Assembly (NCBI RefSeq): GCF_048282545.1
Contig: NZ_CP182485.1
Coordinates: 248,001 to 312,000 of the forward strand
From: Opacimonas immobilis
GTDB taxonomy: Bacteria > Pseudomonadota > Gammaproteobacteria > Enterobacterales > Alteromonadaceae
Direction: 5' to 3'
DNA: 64,000 nt
Made by a program: the position numbers and the translations under genes. Each line of letters opens with the position of its first letter. Position 1 is the first letter of the stretch. Shown here one piece after another: positions 32,928 to 42,410 of this stretch. The notes under the pieces are model-generated. The model did no database searches. It saw only the letters and a list, made by a program, of their open reading frames with translations, and had not been told where the DNA came from.

Positions 32928-33365
32928 TTAAACTTTCAGAGGAATTTTACATACTATAGACATTTGTGATTTGAGGTTTTTATCCCCACCGTTTGGCTCG
33001 GCGACGCAATGAAAGCACCAACCTAGAGCCAATAGAGCTAATGCATCAGGTTCTTTATCCGGATTCAGGCAGCCGTGATGTCTAAATACTAGATTATCGA
33101 TACCACCAGAACTTGAATACCTTATTACCATACAGTTAATTCCAGTGGCATTAAAGGCTTCGCGTGTAAAATCACTATCGCCAGTGTTTGGCACAAATCC
33201 ATATGTTTTTTCATTGTTGCCTTCATAAAACGAAATACGATTTTTGTCGTTGTTGCTGCCTTCTTCAAAATCAAAAAAGTCTAAGCTGAGAATATCAACC
33301 AAATCAGCAAATACAAATTCGACACATGAATTATTTAAGCCCCCCACGCTGCCGCACCACTTCAT
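32928..33365 (-). CDS. Hypothetical protein overlapping the rlmB 3' end
   Basis: I do not recognise this 145-residue protein. It has several cysteines (positions 4 and 14, and a late GWCFHC) and an acidic early region (DFFDFEEGSNNDKN). The first ATG lies 35 bp inside rlmB in another frame and has no clear ribosome site, so the true start could be a later GTG or TTG. A terminator-like hairpin directly after the stop supports transcription through it from rnr-rlmB. It may be a recent acquisition or a degraded gene. Confidence 0.45.
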   Translation of the reverse strand: MKWCGSVGGLNNSCVEFVFADLVDILSLDFFDFEEGSNNDKNRISFYEGNNEKTYGFVPNTGDSDFTREAFNATGINCMVIRYSSSGGIDNLVFRHHGCLNPDKEPDALALLALGWCFHCVAEPNGGDKNLKSQMSIVCKIPLKV

Positions 33366-34080
33366 ACAAACAGACCCCTGTCGCTACGGATACGTTTAAA
33401 CTAGAAACGGAGCCATACATTGGTAGTTTAATCAACTCATCGCATTTTTCACGAGTTAAACGACGCATCCCTTTACCTTCAGCGCCCATCACCAAAGCGA
33501 TAGGTCCTTTAAAATCACAATCATACACCAGCTGAGTGGCTTCCCCTGCTGTACCAACAACCCATACTCCTTGGTGTTGTATATCGACCAACGTCCGCGC
33601 AAGATTAGTGACTTGGATCAGTGGAATCACATCTGCTGCGCCACAAGCGACTTTGCGCACAGTGGCATTGAGCGTAGCCGACTTATCCTTTGGCACAATA
33701 ACCGCATCGACACCAGCAGCATCTGCTGAACGAAGCACAGCACCGAGGTTATGCGGATCGGTCACTCCATCTAAAACGAGTAAAAAAGGCTTTTCGGCCT
33801 GTGCAATAATTGTATCAAGGTCATTTTCATTTAAAGGTTTCGCCGCGATAGCTCGTGCTAGGACACCTTGATGCTGTTCACCTTGAGCTTTATCATCTAG
33901 CGCCTTGCGCTGCGCAAACTGCACACTGATACGATGTTTGCGGGCAAGATTAACAATATTATGCAGACGCTCGTCATCGCGACCTTTGGCGATGAATATT
34001 TCTAGAATCCTCTGTGGCTCTCGCTGTAAAACAGATTCTAGTGCGTGAATACCATATAACCACTCATGTGACTGTGCCAT
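33331..34080 (-). CDS. rlmB: 23S rRNA (guanosine-2'-O)-methyltransferase RlmB
   Basis: This 249-residue SPOUT methyltransferase 2'-O-methylates G2251 of 23S rRNA. It has an N-terminal L30e-like domain (YGIHALESVLQREP), then the SAM-binding knot with LVMGAEGKGMRRLT and LPMYGSVSSLNVSVATGV. The length is close to E. coli (243). It follows rnr by 6 bp, the conserved rnr-rlmB operon. Confidence 0.96.
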   Translation of the reverse strand: MAQSHEWLYGIHALESVLQREPQRILEIFIAKGRDDERLHNIVNLARKHRISVQFAQRKALDDKAQGEQHQGVLARAIAAKPLNENDLDTIIAQAEKPFLLVLDGVTDPHNLGAVLRSADAAGVDAVIVPKDKSATLNATVRKVACGAADVIPLIQVTNLARTLVDIQHQGVWVVGTAGEATQLVYDCDFKGPIALVMGAEGKGMRRLTREKCDELIKLPMYGSVSSLNVSVATGVCLYEVVRQRGGLK

Positions 34081-34086
34081 ATTAAA

Positions 34087-36423
34087 TTATCTCTTTTTAT
34101 TGCGTTTAGATGCTTTGTTTTTTTTCTTTTCGCGGGTGCTTTGCTTCCGTTTTTGACCTTTACTGGTTCTAGAAGGTGAGCTTCGCTCTGCATCAGAAGG
34201 TTTACTGCGTTTTGCTTTACGCGGTTTTTTACCACCTTTCGTAATTGGCTCATCTAAGATCAAATCAATTTTGCGTTCATCCAAGTTAACCGATGCCACT
34301 TTGACTTCCAATTTATCACCTAAACGGAATACTCGACCAGAAGCCTCTCCTACAAGTGCTTGGCGCACATCGTCAAAATGATAATAATCATTACCCAGTG
34401 CAGTCACATGCACTAAACCATCTATACCAAACTCGAGTAAACGAACAAACAAACCAAAATTCGTAACAGACGACACCACAGCAGGGAATACATCTCCCAC
34501 GTGATCTTGCATAAACTCACATTTCAACCAATCAGCTACATCTCGTGTTGCTTCATCAGCACGACGTTCCGCCATCGAGCATTGCTCGCCCAACTGCTCA
34601 ACTTCTTCATGGACGTATTTTTTGGCACCGGTAGTGGCTTTTTTCTGCGCCTTAAGCACTGCTTTTATCGCACGGTGAACCACCAGATCGGGGTAACGTC
34701 GTATAGGGGATGTAAAGTGCGCATATTCTTCTAAAGCTAGGCCAAAGTGTCCAATGTTTTCGCAATCATACTGAGCTTGTTTCATGCTGCGCAACAACAT
34801 GCTCTGAATCACCTCGGCATCCGGTCTAGCTTTGATCTTGTGGATGATTCGGGTGAACGCACGTGCAGAGGGTTCTGCTTCGAGCTGATGCGCAACGCCG
34901 ACTTCATTGAGATACGTGGTAAACGACAGTAAACGGTCGCTATCAGGTTTATCATGGATACGATACAGTCCAAGGGCTTTGTTCTTTGTTAATAGCCGAG
35001 CCGCACAGACATTGGCCAAGATCATGCATTCTTCAATGAGTTTGTGCGCATCATTACGGACTAACGGAACGATATGTTCTATTTTGCGCTCCGCGTTAAA
35101 AACAAATTTGGTTTCTCGGGTTTCAAATTCAATTGCGCCACGCCCATCCCTAGCGCCTTTCAAAATGCGATAAATATCTTCTAGGTGTTTCAGATGCTCT
35201 ACAAACGCCGAATAGCGCTCAACAAGTACTTCATCACCTGACAAAATACCGGCGACTTTGTTGTAGGTTAAACGCGCATGAGAGCGCATGACCGCTTCAT
35301 AAAACTCAAACTGTGTGACTTGTCCAGTAAGGTCTACCTGCATCTGGGCAACCATGCATAAACGCTCAACATCAGGGTTTAGTGAACATAATCCGTTGGA
35401 CAAAGCCTCAGGCAACATGGGAATGACTTGCTCAGGAAAATACACCGAAGTCCCTCGATTAATAGCTTCCTGATCCAAAGCAGTTCCGGGTCTGACATAA
35501 TAAGAGACATCTGCAATGGCGACATATAATTCATACCCTGTAACTATGCCTTCTTTACAAATAGGCTGACAAAAGACCGCATCATCAAAATCACGCGCAT
35601 CTTCACCGTCAATGGTCACTAATGGTAAGTCTCTTAAATCTACTCGGCCAACTTTTGCTTCTTCCGGCACAGACTCCCCATAAGCTTTTGCTTGCTTAGT
35701 GACGGCTGGTGGCCAGACATGAGGAATATCATAAGTACGCAAGGCCATTTCAATTTCCATCCCTGGCGCCATGTGTTCGCCAAGGACTTCAGTTATTTTG
35801 CCTACCGCAGAGGATTGACGACTGGGGCGCTTGATAACTTGCACCACTACGACATTACCCTGTCTTGCGCCTAAGGTATCTTTCGCACCAATATAAATTT
35901 CATGACCAATTCGTTGATCATCAGGAATGACCAAACCCACACCGTGTTCGGTAAAATAGCGACCGACAATGGATTCTTCGCGTGGCTTAATAACGCGTGT
36001 AACACGCCCTTCCGTTTTTCCCTTTCGGCCTGAGCCTTTACTCACCACCTCGACTTCATCGCCGTGCATCAGCTGCTGCATTTGTCCTTGGGATAAGTAC
36101 CAATCAGGCTCATCTGAGGAAAATGATACAAAACCAAAACCATCGCGATGACCAATGACTCGACCGACCATAACGGCTTCCGCTGCAAGTAATTCGTATT
36201 TTTTTTGCCTATTGAATTGCAGTTGGCCTTCTCGCTCCATTGCCCGCAGTCGGCGTTGAATACCAACTTGCTCAGCATCGGAAGTAGCATTAGCTAAATG
36301 ACAGATATCGAGAAAACTAAGAGCCTGATTGGCCCCTTGAATCAAGGCTAGTAAGTGCTCACGACTAGCTACAGGGTTTTCATATTTGACCTGTTCACGT
36401 TCAAAATAGGGATCGTTGGACAT
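34087..36423 (-). CDS. rnr: Ribonuclease R
   Basis: A 778-residue processive 3'-5' exoribonuclease that degrades structured RNA. It has an N-terminal helix-turn-helix, cold-shock domains, the RNB catalytic core with TIDGEDARDFDDAVF, an S1 domain (~VFPAVVSSVTNFGLFVRLLE) and a Lys/Arg-rich C-terminal tail (~70 residues). It is somewhat shorter than E. coli RNase R (813). It is transcribed with rlmB and is divergent from ubiD. Confidence 0.97.
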   Translation of the reverse strand: MSNDPYFEREQVKYENPVASREHLLALIQGANQALSFLDICHLANATSDAEQVGIQRRLRAMEREGQLQFNRQKKYELLAAEAVMVGRVIGHRDGFGFVSFSSDEPDWYLSQGQMQQLMHGDEVEVVSKGSGRKGKTEGRVTRVIKPREESIVGRYFTEHGVGLVIPDDQRIGHEIYIGAKDTLGARQGNVVVVQVIKRPSRQSSAVGKITEVLGEHMAPGMEIEMALRTYDIPHVWPPAVTKQAKAYGESVPEEAKVGRVDLRDLPLVTIDGEDARDFDDAVFCQPICKEGIVTGYELYVAIADVSYYVRPGTALDQEAINRGTSVYFPEQVIPMLPEALSNGLCSLNPDVERLCMVAQMQVDLTGQVTQFEFYEAVMRSHARLTYNKVAGILSGDEVLVERYSAFVEHLKHLEDIYRILKGARDGRGAIEFETRETKFVFNAERKIEHIVPLVRNDAHKLIEECMILANVCAARLLTKNKALGLYRIHDKPDSDRLLSFTTYLNEVGVAHQLEAEPSARAFTRIIHKIKARPDAEVIQSMLLRSMKQAQYDCENIGHFGLALEEYAHFTSPIRRYPDLVVHRAIKAVLKAQKKATTGAKKYVHEEVEQLGEQCSMAERRADEATRDVADWLKCEFMQDHVGDVFPAVVSSVTNFGLFVRLLEFGIDGLVHVTALGNDYYHFDDVRQALVGEASGRVFRLGDKLEVKVASVNLDERKIDLILDEPITKGGKKPRKAKRSKPSDAERSSPSRTSKGQKRKQSTREKKKNKASKRNKKR

Positions 36424-36598
36424 TCAATCACATCGTTCTTTTTAAGTGGTTCAATTATAACATGCTGACGGTGTTTAACGCACCAGTTCAATTTGATCCC
36501 TTTCAAACTCTTGCTGTTCTAAATTTGAGTTTGCCTAACCGGTCAATCAGTTTATTCCAAATTATTCAGGGTGAGGATGATCAATAAAGGTATTGCTC

Positions 36599-36607
36599 TG
36601 GTATAAT
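36599..36607 (+). promoter_or_regulatory. Extended -10 promoter of ubiD
   Basis: TGGTATAAT is an extended -10 (TGn before a perfect TATAAT), 38 bp before the ubiD ATG. No good -35 is seen, as is common for extended -10 promoters. Confidence 0.6.
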
Positions 36608-36645
36608 TGACCATAATTAACCTAAAACTTTGAATAGGTTTTGTA

Positions 36646-38139
36646 ATGCAATACAAAGATTTACGTGATTTTATCGAGCAATTAGAGGCTCGCGGTAAAT
36701 TACTCCGCATCAGCCAATCCATTGATACGGATCTGGAAATGACCGAAATTGCTGACCGCACCCTTCGCGCTGGGGGCCCGGCGCTGTTGTTCGAAAATCC
36801 CAAAGGTCATGATATGCCTGTATTAGCAAACTTGTTCGGTACCCCTGAACGCGTCGCAATGGGTATGGGCCAAGACAATGTTGAAGCACTGCGCGAAGTG
36901 GGAAAATTACTGGCCTACCTCAAAGAGCCCGATCCACCCAAAGGCATTAAAGATTTGTGGAGCAAACTCCCTGTCTTTAAACAGGTATTAAATATGCCAG
37001 CAAAAGTGGTACGCAAGGCGCCTTGCCAAGAAGTTATCCTAAGCGGCAATGAGGTTGATTTGAGTAAAATCCCCGTCCAACGTTGCTGGCCGGGGGATGC
37101 TGCTCCTCTTATTACTTGGGGTTTAACCGTCACCAAGGGGCCACACAAAAAACGTCAAAACTTAGGCATCTATCGTCAGCAAGTTATTGCCAAAAACAAA
37201 GTCATCATGCGTTGGCTATCGCATCGAGGTGGGGCTTTGGATTTTCGCGAATGGTGTCAACAACACCCTGATAAGCCATACCCAGTTGTGGTTGCGTTAG
37301 GTGCAGATCCAGCAACCATACTCGGTGCAGTCACTCCAGTTCCAGATACACTATCTGAATATGCCTTTGCTGGACTATTGAGAGGCAGTAAAACCGAAGT
37401 AGTCAAAGCAATCAGTTGTAACTTACAAGTACCAGCTCAATCTGAAATTGTATTGGAAGGTCATATTATGCCCGGAGAAACGGCTCCTGAAGGGCCTTAC
37501 GGTGATCACACCGGCTACTACAACGAAGTAGATGAATTTCCGGTGTTCACTGTGACTCACATAACAATGCGCCAGAACCCAATTTATCACTCAACCTATA
37601 CTGGCCGACCACCCGATGAACCAGCCATATTGGGTGTAGCGTTAAACGAAGTTTTTGTGCCTATTTTACAAAAGCAATTTCCTGAGATTGTGGATTTTTA
37701 TCTACCTCCGGAAGGTTGTTCATATCGTATGGCAATCGTCACAATGAAGAAGCAATACCCTGGACATGCGAAACGAGTGATGTTAGGTGTTTGGTCGTTT
37801 TTACGTCAGTTCATGTACACCAAGTTCGTGATTGTATGTGACGATGATGTCGATGCACGCAACTGGGAAGATGTCATATGGGCGATTACCACTCGTATGG
37901 ATCCCTCCCGTGATACGACAATGATCGACAACACACCAATAGACTATTTAGATTTTGCCTCACCTGTGTCAGGCTTAGGCTCCAAAATGGGTATGGATGC
38001 AACGAATAAGTGGCCTGGTGAAACCGACCGTGAGTGGGGTGAACCCATCGTAATGGACGAACAGGTCAAAGACAAAATCGACGCAATGTGGGATGAACTC
38101 GGGATCGAAGCCCATTGCCAAACCCCTTCAAAAAGGTAA
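36646..38139 (+). CDS. ubiD: 4-hydroxy-3-polyprenylbenzoate decarboxylase
   Basis: A 497-residue prenylated-FMN decarboxylase of ubiquinone biosynthesis, close to E. coli UbiD (494). Conserved blocks include NLGIYRQQVIAKNKVIMRW, EIVLEGHIMPGETAPEGPYG and the acidic active-site stretch around EGPYGDHTGYY. fre follows immediately, as it does in E. coli (ubiD-fre), so the two are probably co-transcribed. Confidence 0.97.
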   Translation: MQYKDLRDFIEQLEARGKLLRISQSIDTDLEMTEIADRTLRAGGPALLFENPKGHDMPVLANLFGTPERVAMGMGQDNVEALREVGKLLAYLKEPDPPKGIKDLWSKLPVFKQVLNMPAKVVRKAPCQEVILSGNEVDLSKIPVQRCWPGDAAPLITWGLTVTKGPHKKRQNLGIYRQQVIAKNKVIMRWLSHRGGALDFREWCQQHPDKPYPVVVALGADPATILGAVTPVPDTLSEYAFAGLLRGSKTEVVKAISCNLQVPAQSEIVLEGHIMPGETAPEGPYGDHTGYYNEVDEFPVFTVTHITMRQNPIYHSTYTGRPPDEPAILGVALNEVFVPILQKQFPEIVDFYLPPEGCSYRMAIVTMKKQYPGHAKRVMLGVWSFLRQFMYTKFVIVCDDDVDARNWEDVIWAITTRMDPSRDTTMIDNTPIDYLDFASPVSGLGSKMGMDATNKWPGETDREWGEPIVMDEQVKDKIDAMWDELGIEAHCQTPSKR

Positions 38140-38150
38140 CCAATACTTTG

Positions 38151-38840
38151 ATGCAACTCAACTTAAAAACTATAGAAAACGTCGGCCATGACGTCTACCG
38201 TATAATTTTGTCTGCAGATGACGAATTACACTATTTTGCGGGCCAGTATCTACTGGTGCATATGGGCGAGGATGATGCTCGTCCTTTTTCTATTGCAAGC
38301 AGCCCAAGTAAAGATAAATTTATTGAATTACATATTGGCGCAGTACCAGAAAATCCTTATGCGTGGGATGTAATCGAGCGTTTGCGAACTCTTGGTAATA
38401 TTCAAGTCACTTTGGCTAACGGTAATGCCTATTTACAGCCTCAAGAGGACAAGAACATTGTTTTGATAGCTGGTGGTACTGGGTATTCTTATCTCAAATC
38501 CATCGCCTTTGAAATTGCAGAACAGCAACTTGATGCGCCTGTGCATATTTTCTGGGGGGCCAAACAAGCCAGCCAATTATATGAATTTGATATCATGCAA
38601 GCGTTATGCGACAAATATGATAATTTCTATTTTCACCCAGTCGTTGAAGAAGCTGAAGCCGATTGGGAGGGTCAAACGGGTTTGGTTCACCTTGCAGTTA
38701 TTGAACAAATGCAATCACTAGCTAGTGCCCAAGTCTATATTGCAGGGCCCTTTCCAATGGCAAAAGTTGCTAGAGAAGACTTTATGAAAGTAGGCTTGAA
38801 AAAAGCTTGTTTATTTGGGGATGCTTACGCATTTATCTGA
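38151..38840 (+). CDS. fre: NAD(P)H-flavin reductase
   Basis: About 229 residues, a FAD/FMN-free flavin reductase of the ferredoxin-NADP reductase superfamily. It has the flavin-binding RPFSIASSP and NAD-binding IAGGTGYSYLKSIAFE motifs, ending AYAFI. It supplies reduced free flavin. I chose the ATG at 38151 (MQLNLKTIENVGHDVY), which aligns with E. coli Fre, 11 bp after the ubiD stop. A TTG at 38115 would overlap ubiD and adds a poor N-terminus. Confidence 0.92.
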   Translation: MQLNLKTIENVGHDVYRIILSADDELHYFAGQYLLVHMGEDDARPFSIASSPSKDKFIELHIGAVPENPYAWDVIERLRTLGNIQVTLANGNAYLQPQEDKNIVLIAGGTGYSYLKSIAFEIAEQQLDAPVHIFWGAKQASQLYEFDIMQALCDKYDNFYFHPVVEEAEADWEGQTGLVHLAVIEQMQSLASAQVYIAGPFPMAKVAREDFMKVGLKKACLFGDAYAFI

Positions 38841-38852
38841 AAAGGGATATAA

Positions 38853-38906
38853 CTCGGTACTTAAACATGTGAATCTTTGACAGGCTTACAACAGCTAAGT
38901 ACCGAG
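38853..38906. terminator. Long inverted repeat between fre and csp
   Basis: CTCGGTACTTA and TAAGTACCGAG are perfect 11-bp arms with a 32-nt loop, followed by GTTTTG on the plus strand. It lies between convergent genes and probably ends transcription from both, although the loop is long. Confidence 0.55.
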
Positions 38907-38923
38907 GTTTTGAATGATATCAA

Positions 38924-39133
38924 TTAGACGCTAACAACGTTTGCTGCTTGCAATCCTTTTTGACCTTCTTCAATTTCAAAAGTTACCTTTTGACCTTCTG
39001 GTAAGGTTTTATACCCTTCGCTTTGAATAGCACGGTAATGCACGAATACATCCTTGCCACCATTGTCTTGAGTAATAAAACCATAACCTTTTTCGGCATT
39101 AAACCACTTTACAGAACCTGTATACTTTGACAT
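38924..39133 (-). CDS. Cold-shock protein, CspA family
   Basis: A 69-residue single cold-shock domain with both RNA-binding motifs: KGYGFIT (RNP1) and VFVHYRAI (RNP2-like, with Tyr where Phe/Ser is usual). It binds single-stranded RNA/DNA as a chaperone. A good AAGGTGA ribosome site precedes it. The ~300-bp upstream region could give a long 5' leader as in cspA. Which Csp paralogue it is cannot be told. Confidence 0.95.
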   Translation of the reverse strand: MSKYTGSVKWFNAEKGYGFITQDNGGKDVFVHYRAIQSEGYKTLPEGQKVTFEIEEGQKGLQAANVVSV

Positions 39134-39437
39134 ATCGTCACCTTGTAACTAAATAACTAACCACTTGCTAAAAATGCACTGCGTGCATACTTGCGTTCCA
39201 TGTATTCATATCAGGTAATTGGCGATACCTGTTCCACATATAACACAAGTCTTTTGCCTGTTTCGTTATTGTAGACGTCAAAGGCCTATCAATCAATTAC
39301 ATATAAAGTCTAACACTTCATTTATATTTATAAAAGTCTGAAGGTTAATTATTTATCAATATGAATATTGATTTATGTCAAAAGATTGTTAACCGTACAA
39401 TAAATATACAAAAATTTAATGCCGAAATCCTGAAAAG
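39134..39437. other. Upstream region of the cold-shock gene
   Basis: An AT-rich stretch of 304 bp between ilvH and csp, both on the minus strand. It should hold the csp promoter and probably a long leader. A CAGGTA/TACCTG inverted repeat lies at about 39213-39232. A TTGACA at about 39379-39384 (minus strand) is a candidate -35 without a clear -10. No gene or convincing ilvH terminator is seen. Confidence 0.4.
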
Positions 39438-39935
39438 TTACGGTGTTAAAGCTCTTTCACCACGTGCCAAACCACAAATACCCGTGCGCGCCGACTCAAT
39501 AATCGTCGCATTGTGAGACAATGTAGCAATAAACGCGTCCAGCTTTTCTTTCGCCCCAGTCAATTCTAAGGTGTAGTTGGTTGCATCCACATCCAAAACT
39601 TTTGCCCTGAAGATATCTACATTACGAATAATTTCAGAGCGAATTGCTTCATTATTAGCAACGACTTTTACTAACATTAATTCACGCTCAACGTGCGCTG
39701 ACTCTGTCAAATCCGTTACCTTTAACACGTCAATCAACTTGTTCATTTGCTTGATGATTTGTTCATTGACTTTATCGTCTGCGATGGTAGCGATCGTTAA
39801 ACGCGACAAGCTCGGATCATCCGTATTGGATACGTTTAGCGAGTCAATGTTAAAACCTCGTTGTGAAAATACACCAACTATTCGCGATAAGGCGCCAGGG
39901 GCGTTTTCCATTAATACAGAAATAATACGTTTCAT
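39438..39935 (-). CDS. ilvH: Acetolactate synthase small (regulatory) subunit
   Basis: This 165-residue protein has an N-terminal ACT domain (ISVLMENAPGALSRIVGVFSQRGFNIDSL) that binds valine for feedback inhibition, and a C-terminal ALS domain. It has nearly the same length as E. coli IlvH (163). Its ATG overlaps the ilvI stop by one base (TAATG), so translation is coupled. Confidence 0.96.
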   Translation of the reverse strand: MKRIISVLMENAPGALSRIVGVFSQRGFNIDSLNVSNTDDPSLSRLTIATIADDKVNEQIIKQMNKLIDVLKVTDLTESAHVERELMLVKVVANNEAIRSEIIRNVDIFRAKVLDVDATNYTLELTGAKEKLDAFIATLSHNATIIESARTGICGLARGERALTP

Positions 39936-41653
39936 TAGGTACGCTCCGTTTTACTTAGGCGCATGTCATCCATTGCACCATATTTGATTTGCATAGGATA
40001 TACGTGCTCGTTTTGGTCAACGGCGATATCCATAAATACCAGACGGTCTTTTTCGGCGAAACAACGCGCCATCGCATCATCTAATTCGTCCAATGAATCT
40101 ACTTTAATACCAACATGACCATAAGCTTCAGCTAGTTTTACAAAGTCCGGCATCGAATCCATGTAAGAATGTGAATGACGGCCTTTGTAAATCATATCTT
40201 GCCATTGACGTACCATACCCAACGCACGGTTGTTCAATGAGATGATTTTGATCGGCAAGTTATATTGTAAACAGGTTGATAACTCTTGAATGTTCATCTG
40301 AATCGAGCCATCACCTGTGACCACTACAGACGTCGCATCCGGATGTGCAAACTGGACACCCATCGCCGCTGGTAAACCAAAGCCCATCGTGCCAAGCCCA
40401 CCAGAATTGATCCAGCGACGCGGTTTAGCAAAAGGATAATATAGCGCTGCAAACATCTGATGTTGACCAACATCTGAGCTCACATAAGCATCACCATTGG
40501 TGTGCTTATACAACGACTCAATGACTTTTTGTGGCTTGATGACCTGACTTTCTTGATTAAACGACAAACACTGCTGAGCGCGCCATGAATTGATTTGTTC
40601 CCACCAATCGGCTTGTTTTTCAACTTGCTTGCTCAAATCTTCATTGGTAAGTTCTTCTAAAAACTGCTTCACCACAACGTCAACGGAACCCACTACCGGG
40701 ATATGTGCATTCACTGTCTTAGATATTGAGGCAGGATCGATGTCAACGTGAATGATGTTCGCGTTAGGACAGAATTTTTCGACGTTATTCGTTACCCGAT
40801 CATCAAAACGCGCGCCGAGTGCAATGATACAGTCTGAGTTGTGCATGGTTTTGTTCGCTTCAAGCGTACCGTGCATACCGAGCATACCAACAAATTGCTC
40901 ATGTACTCCCGAAAAGGCACCTAAGCCCATAAGCGTACACGTTACTGGACAACCTAGCTTTTCAGCAAGCTCAGTTACCTCACCCTCTGCTTGAGCAGCT
41001 ATGGCACCACCGCCAACGTATAATACTGGACGCTTGGCTTCCATGATGGCGTTAATGGCTTTGCGAATTTGTTTGCTATGCCCTTTGGTCACAGGGTTGT
41101 AAGAACGCATTGTGACATCGGTTGGAAACTCATACGGATGTGAATCGGCAATGTTTACAATGTCTTTAGGCAAATCAACTACTACTGGACCTGGACGCCC
41201 AGAGTTTGCAATATAATAAGCTTGCGCAATGGCTTTAGGGATATCAACGGCGCGTTTTACCAAAAAACTATGTTTTACGATTGGACGAGAACAGCCAACC
41301 ATATCCGTTTCTTGGAAAGCATCTTCGCCAATGTGCTGTGAAGGAACCTGACCAGATAAGACCACCATTGGAATAGAATCCATATAAGCGGTCGCAATAC
41401 CAGTTAAGGTGTTAGTTGCACCAGGACCTGAAGTGACTAAGACAGTACCAGTAATACCAGTCGCACGGGCATAACCATCTGCCATATGCGCAGCAGCTTG
41501 CTCGTGACGTACTAACACGTGCTTGACTTCGTCTTGGGCAAATAACGCGTCATAAATATCTAAAACGGCACCACCAGGGTATCCGAACACATGTTTTACA
41601 CCCAAATCATTGAGTGTTTGCACCACCATTGCGGCACCAGACATCATCTTCAT
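39935..41653 (-). CDS. ilvI: Acetolactate synthase large (catalytic) subunit
   Basis: A 572-residue ThDP/FAD enzyme that condenses pyruvate for valine, leucine and isoleucine synthesis. The catalytic glutamate lies in RHEQAAAHMADGYAR, and the ThDP motif is VVTGDGSIQMNIQEL. The start at 41653 (MKMMSGAAM) has GGAGAG 5-6 bp upstream; the frame stays open for 26 codons upstream but those lack the family pattern. It forms ilvIH with ilvH. Repeated TAGGAT/ATCCTA hexamers lie upstream. Confidence 0.96.
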   Translation of the reverse strand: MKMMSGAAMVVQTLNDLGVKHVFGYPGGAVLDIYDALFAQDEVKHVLVRHEQAAAHMADGYARATGITGTVLVTSGPGATNTLTGIATAYMDSIPMVVLSGQVPSQHIGEDAFQETDMVGCSRPIVKHSFLVKRAVDIPKAIAQAYYIANSGRPGPVVVDLPKDIVNIADSHPYEFPTDVTMRSYNPVTKGHSKQIRKAINAIMEAKRPVLYVGGGAIAAQAEGEVTELAEKLGCPVTCTLMGLGAFSGVHEQFVGMLGMHGTLEANKTMHNSDCIIALGARFDDRVTNNVEKFCPNANIIHVDIDPASISKTVNAHIPVVGSVDVVVKQFLEELTNEDLSKQVEKQADWWEQINSWRAQQCLSFNQESQVIKPQKVIESLYKHTNGDAYVSSDVGQHQMFAALYYPFAKPRRWINSGGLGTMGFGLPAAMGVQFAHPDATSVVVTGDGSIQMNIQELSTCLQYNLPIKIISLNNRALGMVRQWQDMIYKGRHSHSYMDSMPDFVKLAEAYGHVGIKVDSLDELDDAMARCFAEKDRLVFMDIAVDQNEHVYPMQIKYGAMDDMRLSKTERT

Positions 41654-41888
41654 GAGTCTCTCCAGGTTGTTATCTTTAATGAATGTGTATTCTACGTTAG
41701 GGATTAGGAAGAATAAACACGAATAAATCAAAAAGTGAAATTTATATCCTATATATACTTAATTTTAGGATAAAAATTTTAATAATAGCGGAATTTTGTA
41801 GGTTAATTAGGATTTTTAACATTATAATTACATCGCACTAACTTAACATCCTACACGAATGAGATTTAATAGTGAATCAGACGTTTGG
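41654..41888 (-). promoter_or_regulatory. ilvIH upstream region with TAGGAT repeats
   Basis: An AT-rich promoter region. TAGGAT occurs at 41766-41771 and 41808-41813, and its complement ATCCTA at 41746-41751 and 41848-41853. Related TAGGGAT and TAGGAA occur at 41698-41709. Regularly repeated sites of this sort fit a cooperative regulator such as Lrp, which controls ilvIH in E. coli, but the motif is not a classical Lrp site. Confidence 0.45.
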
Positions 41889-42386
41889 TTAACGCTTCTT
41901 AGGTATCCATGCCCACACATAGGATGTCGCAACAGGTTCGATTCCCGCTTCGTCGGTAATAATCACGGTGACTTCCACTTCACCTTTATCTTTGGTAAGC
42001 ATCATCTGGATCTGTTCATCCGTTAACGATGCCCTAGCCTCAAGGGTACCCGTCGCCCGTTTGAGATAGTCGACGTGCATGGACTTGAGTAAGGGTAACT
42101 TATCTCCCGGTAAATTGACACCCACCACAAAACCTGTAGCGGATTCTCCCAATAACGCTGTTCCAGCGGCATGTACCCCACCAATGTGGTTTTGTACCCG
42201 TTTAAGATTGCGTTGACGAAACGTGACTGTTTTGAGATCCGTTTGCAGAATATCTTGTTTTGCAGTACCACTGAGTTTCACGGTATACCGAAATAATCGG
42301 GTCAAAAGAAACTGCTGAAACCATAGCGGTTTATCCATCAGCTTTAGTACCATTTTGCGCAATGGATTGTTGCGATGATCGGTCAT
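41889..42386 (-). CDS. DUF4442 hotdog-fold protein (thioesterase-like)
   Basis: A 165-residue protein fitting the DUF4442 family of PaaI-like hotdog proteins: NHIGGVHAAGTALLGESATG as the central helix region and LKSMHVDYLKRATGTLEA as the following strand. Hotdog proteins often hydrolyse acyl-CoA thioesters, but DUF4442 members are uncharacterised and a classic catalytic pattern is not obvious. It lies 24 bp downstream of a TPR-sulfotransferase gene on the same strand and may be co-transcribed with it. Confidence 0.8.
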   Translation of the reverse strand: MTDHRNNPLRKMVLKLMDKPLWFQQFLLTRLFRYTVKLSGTAKQDILQTDLKTVTFRQRNLKRVQNHIGGVHAAGTALLGESATGFVVGVNLPGDKLPLLKSMHVDYLKRATGTLEARASLTDEQIQMMLTKDKGEVEVTVIITDEAGIEPVATSYVWAWIPKKR

Positions 42387-42410
42387 ATTATTGCTCTTAT
42401 TATACTCTGG

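Noticed and set aside
41654..41731. 26-codon in-frame extension of ilvI as a possible leader peptide
   Set aside because: It is in frame with ilvI without a stop and lacks runs of Ile/Val/Leu codons; the ribosome site supports the start at 41653.
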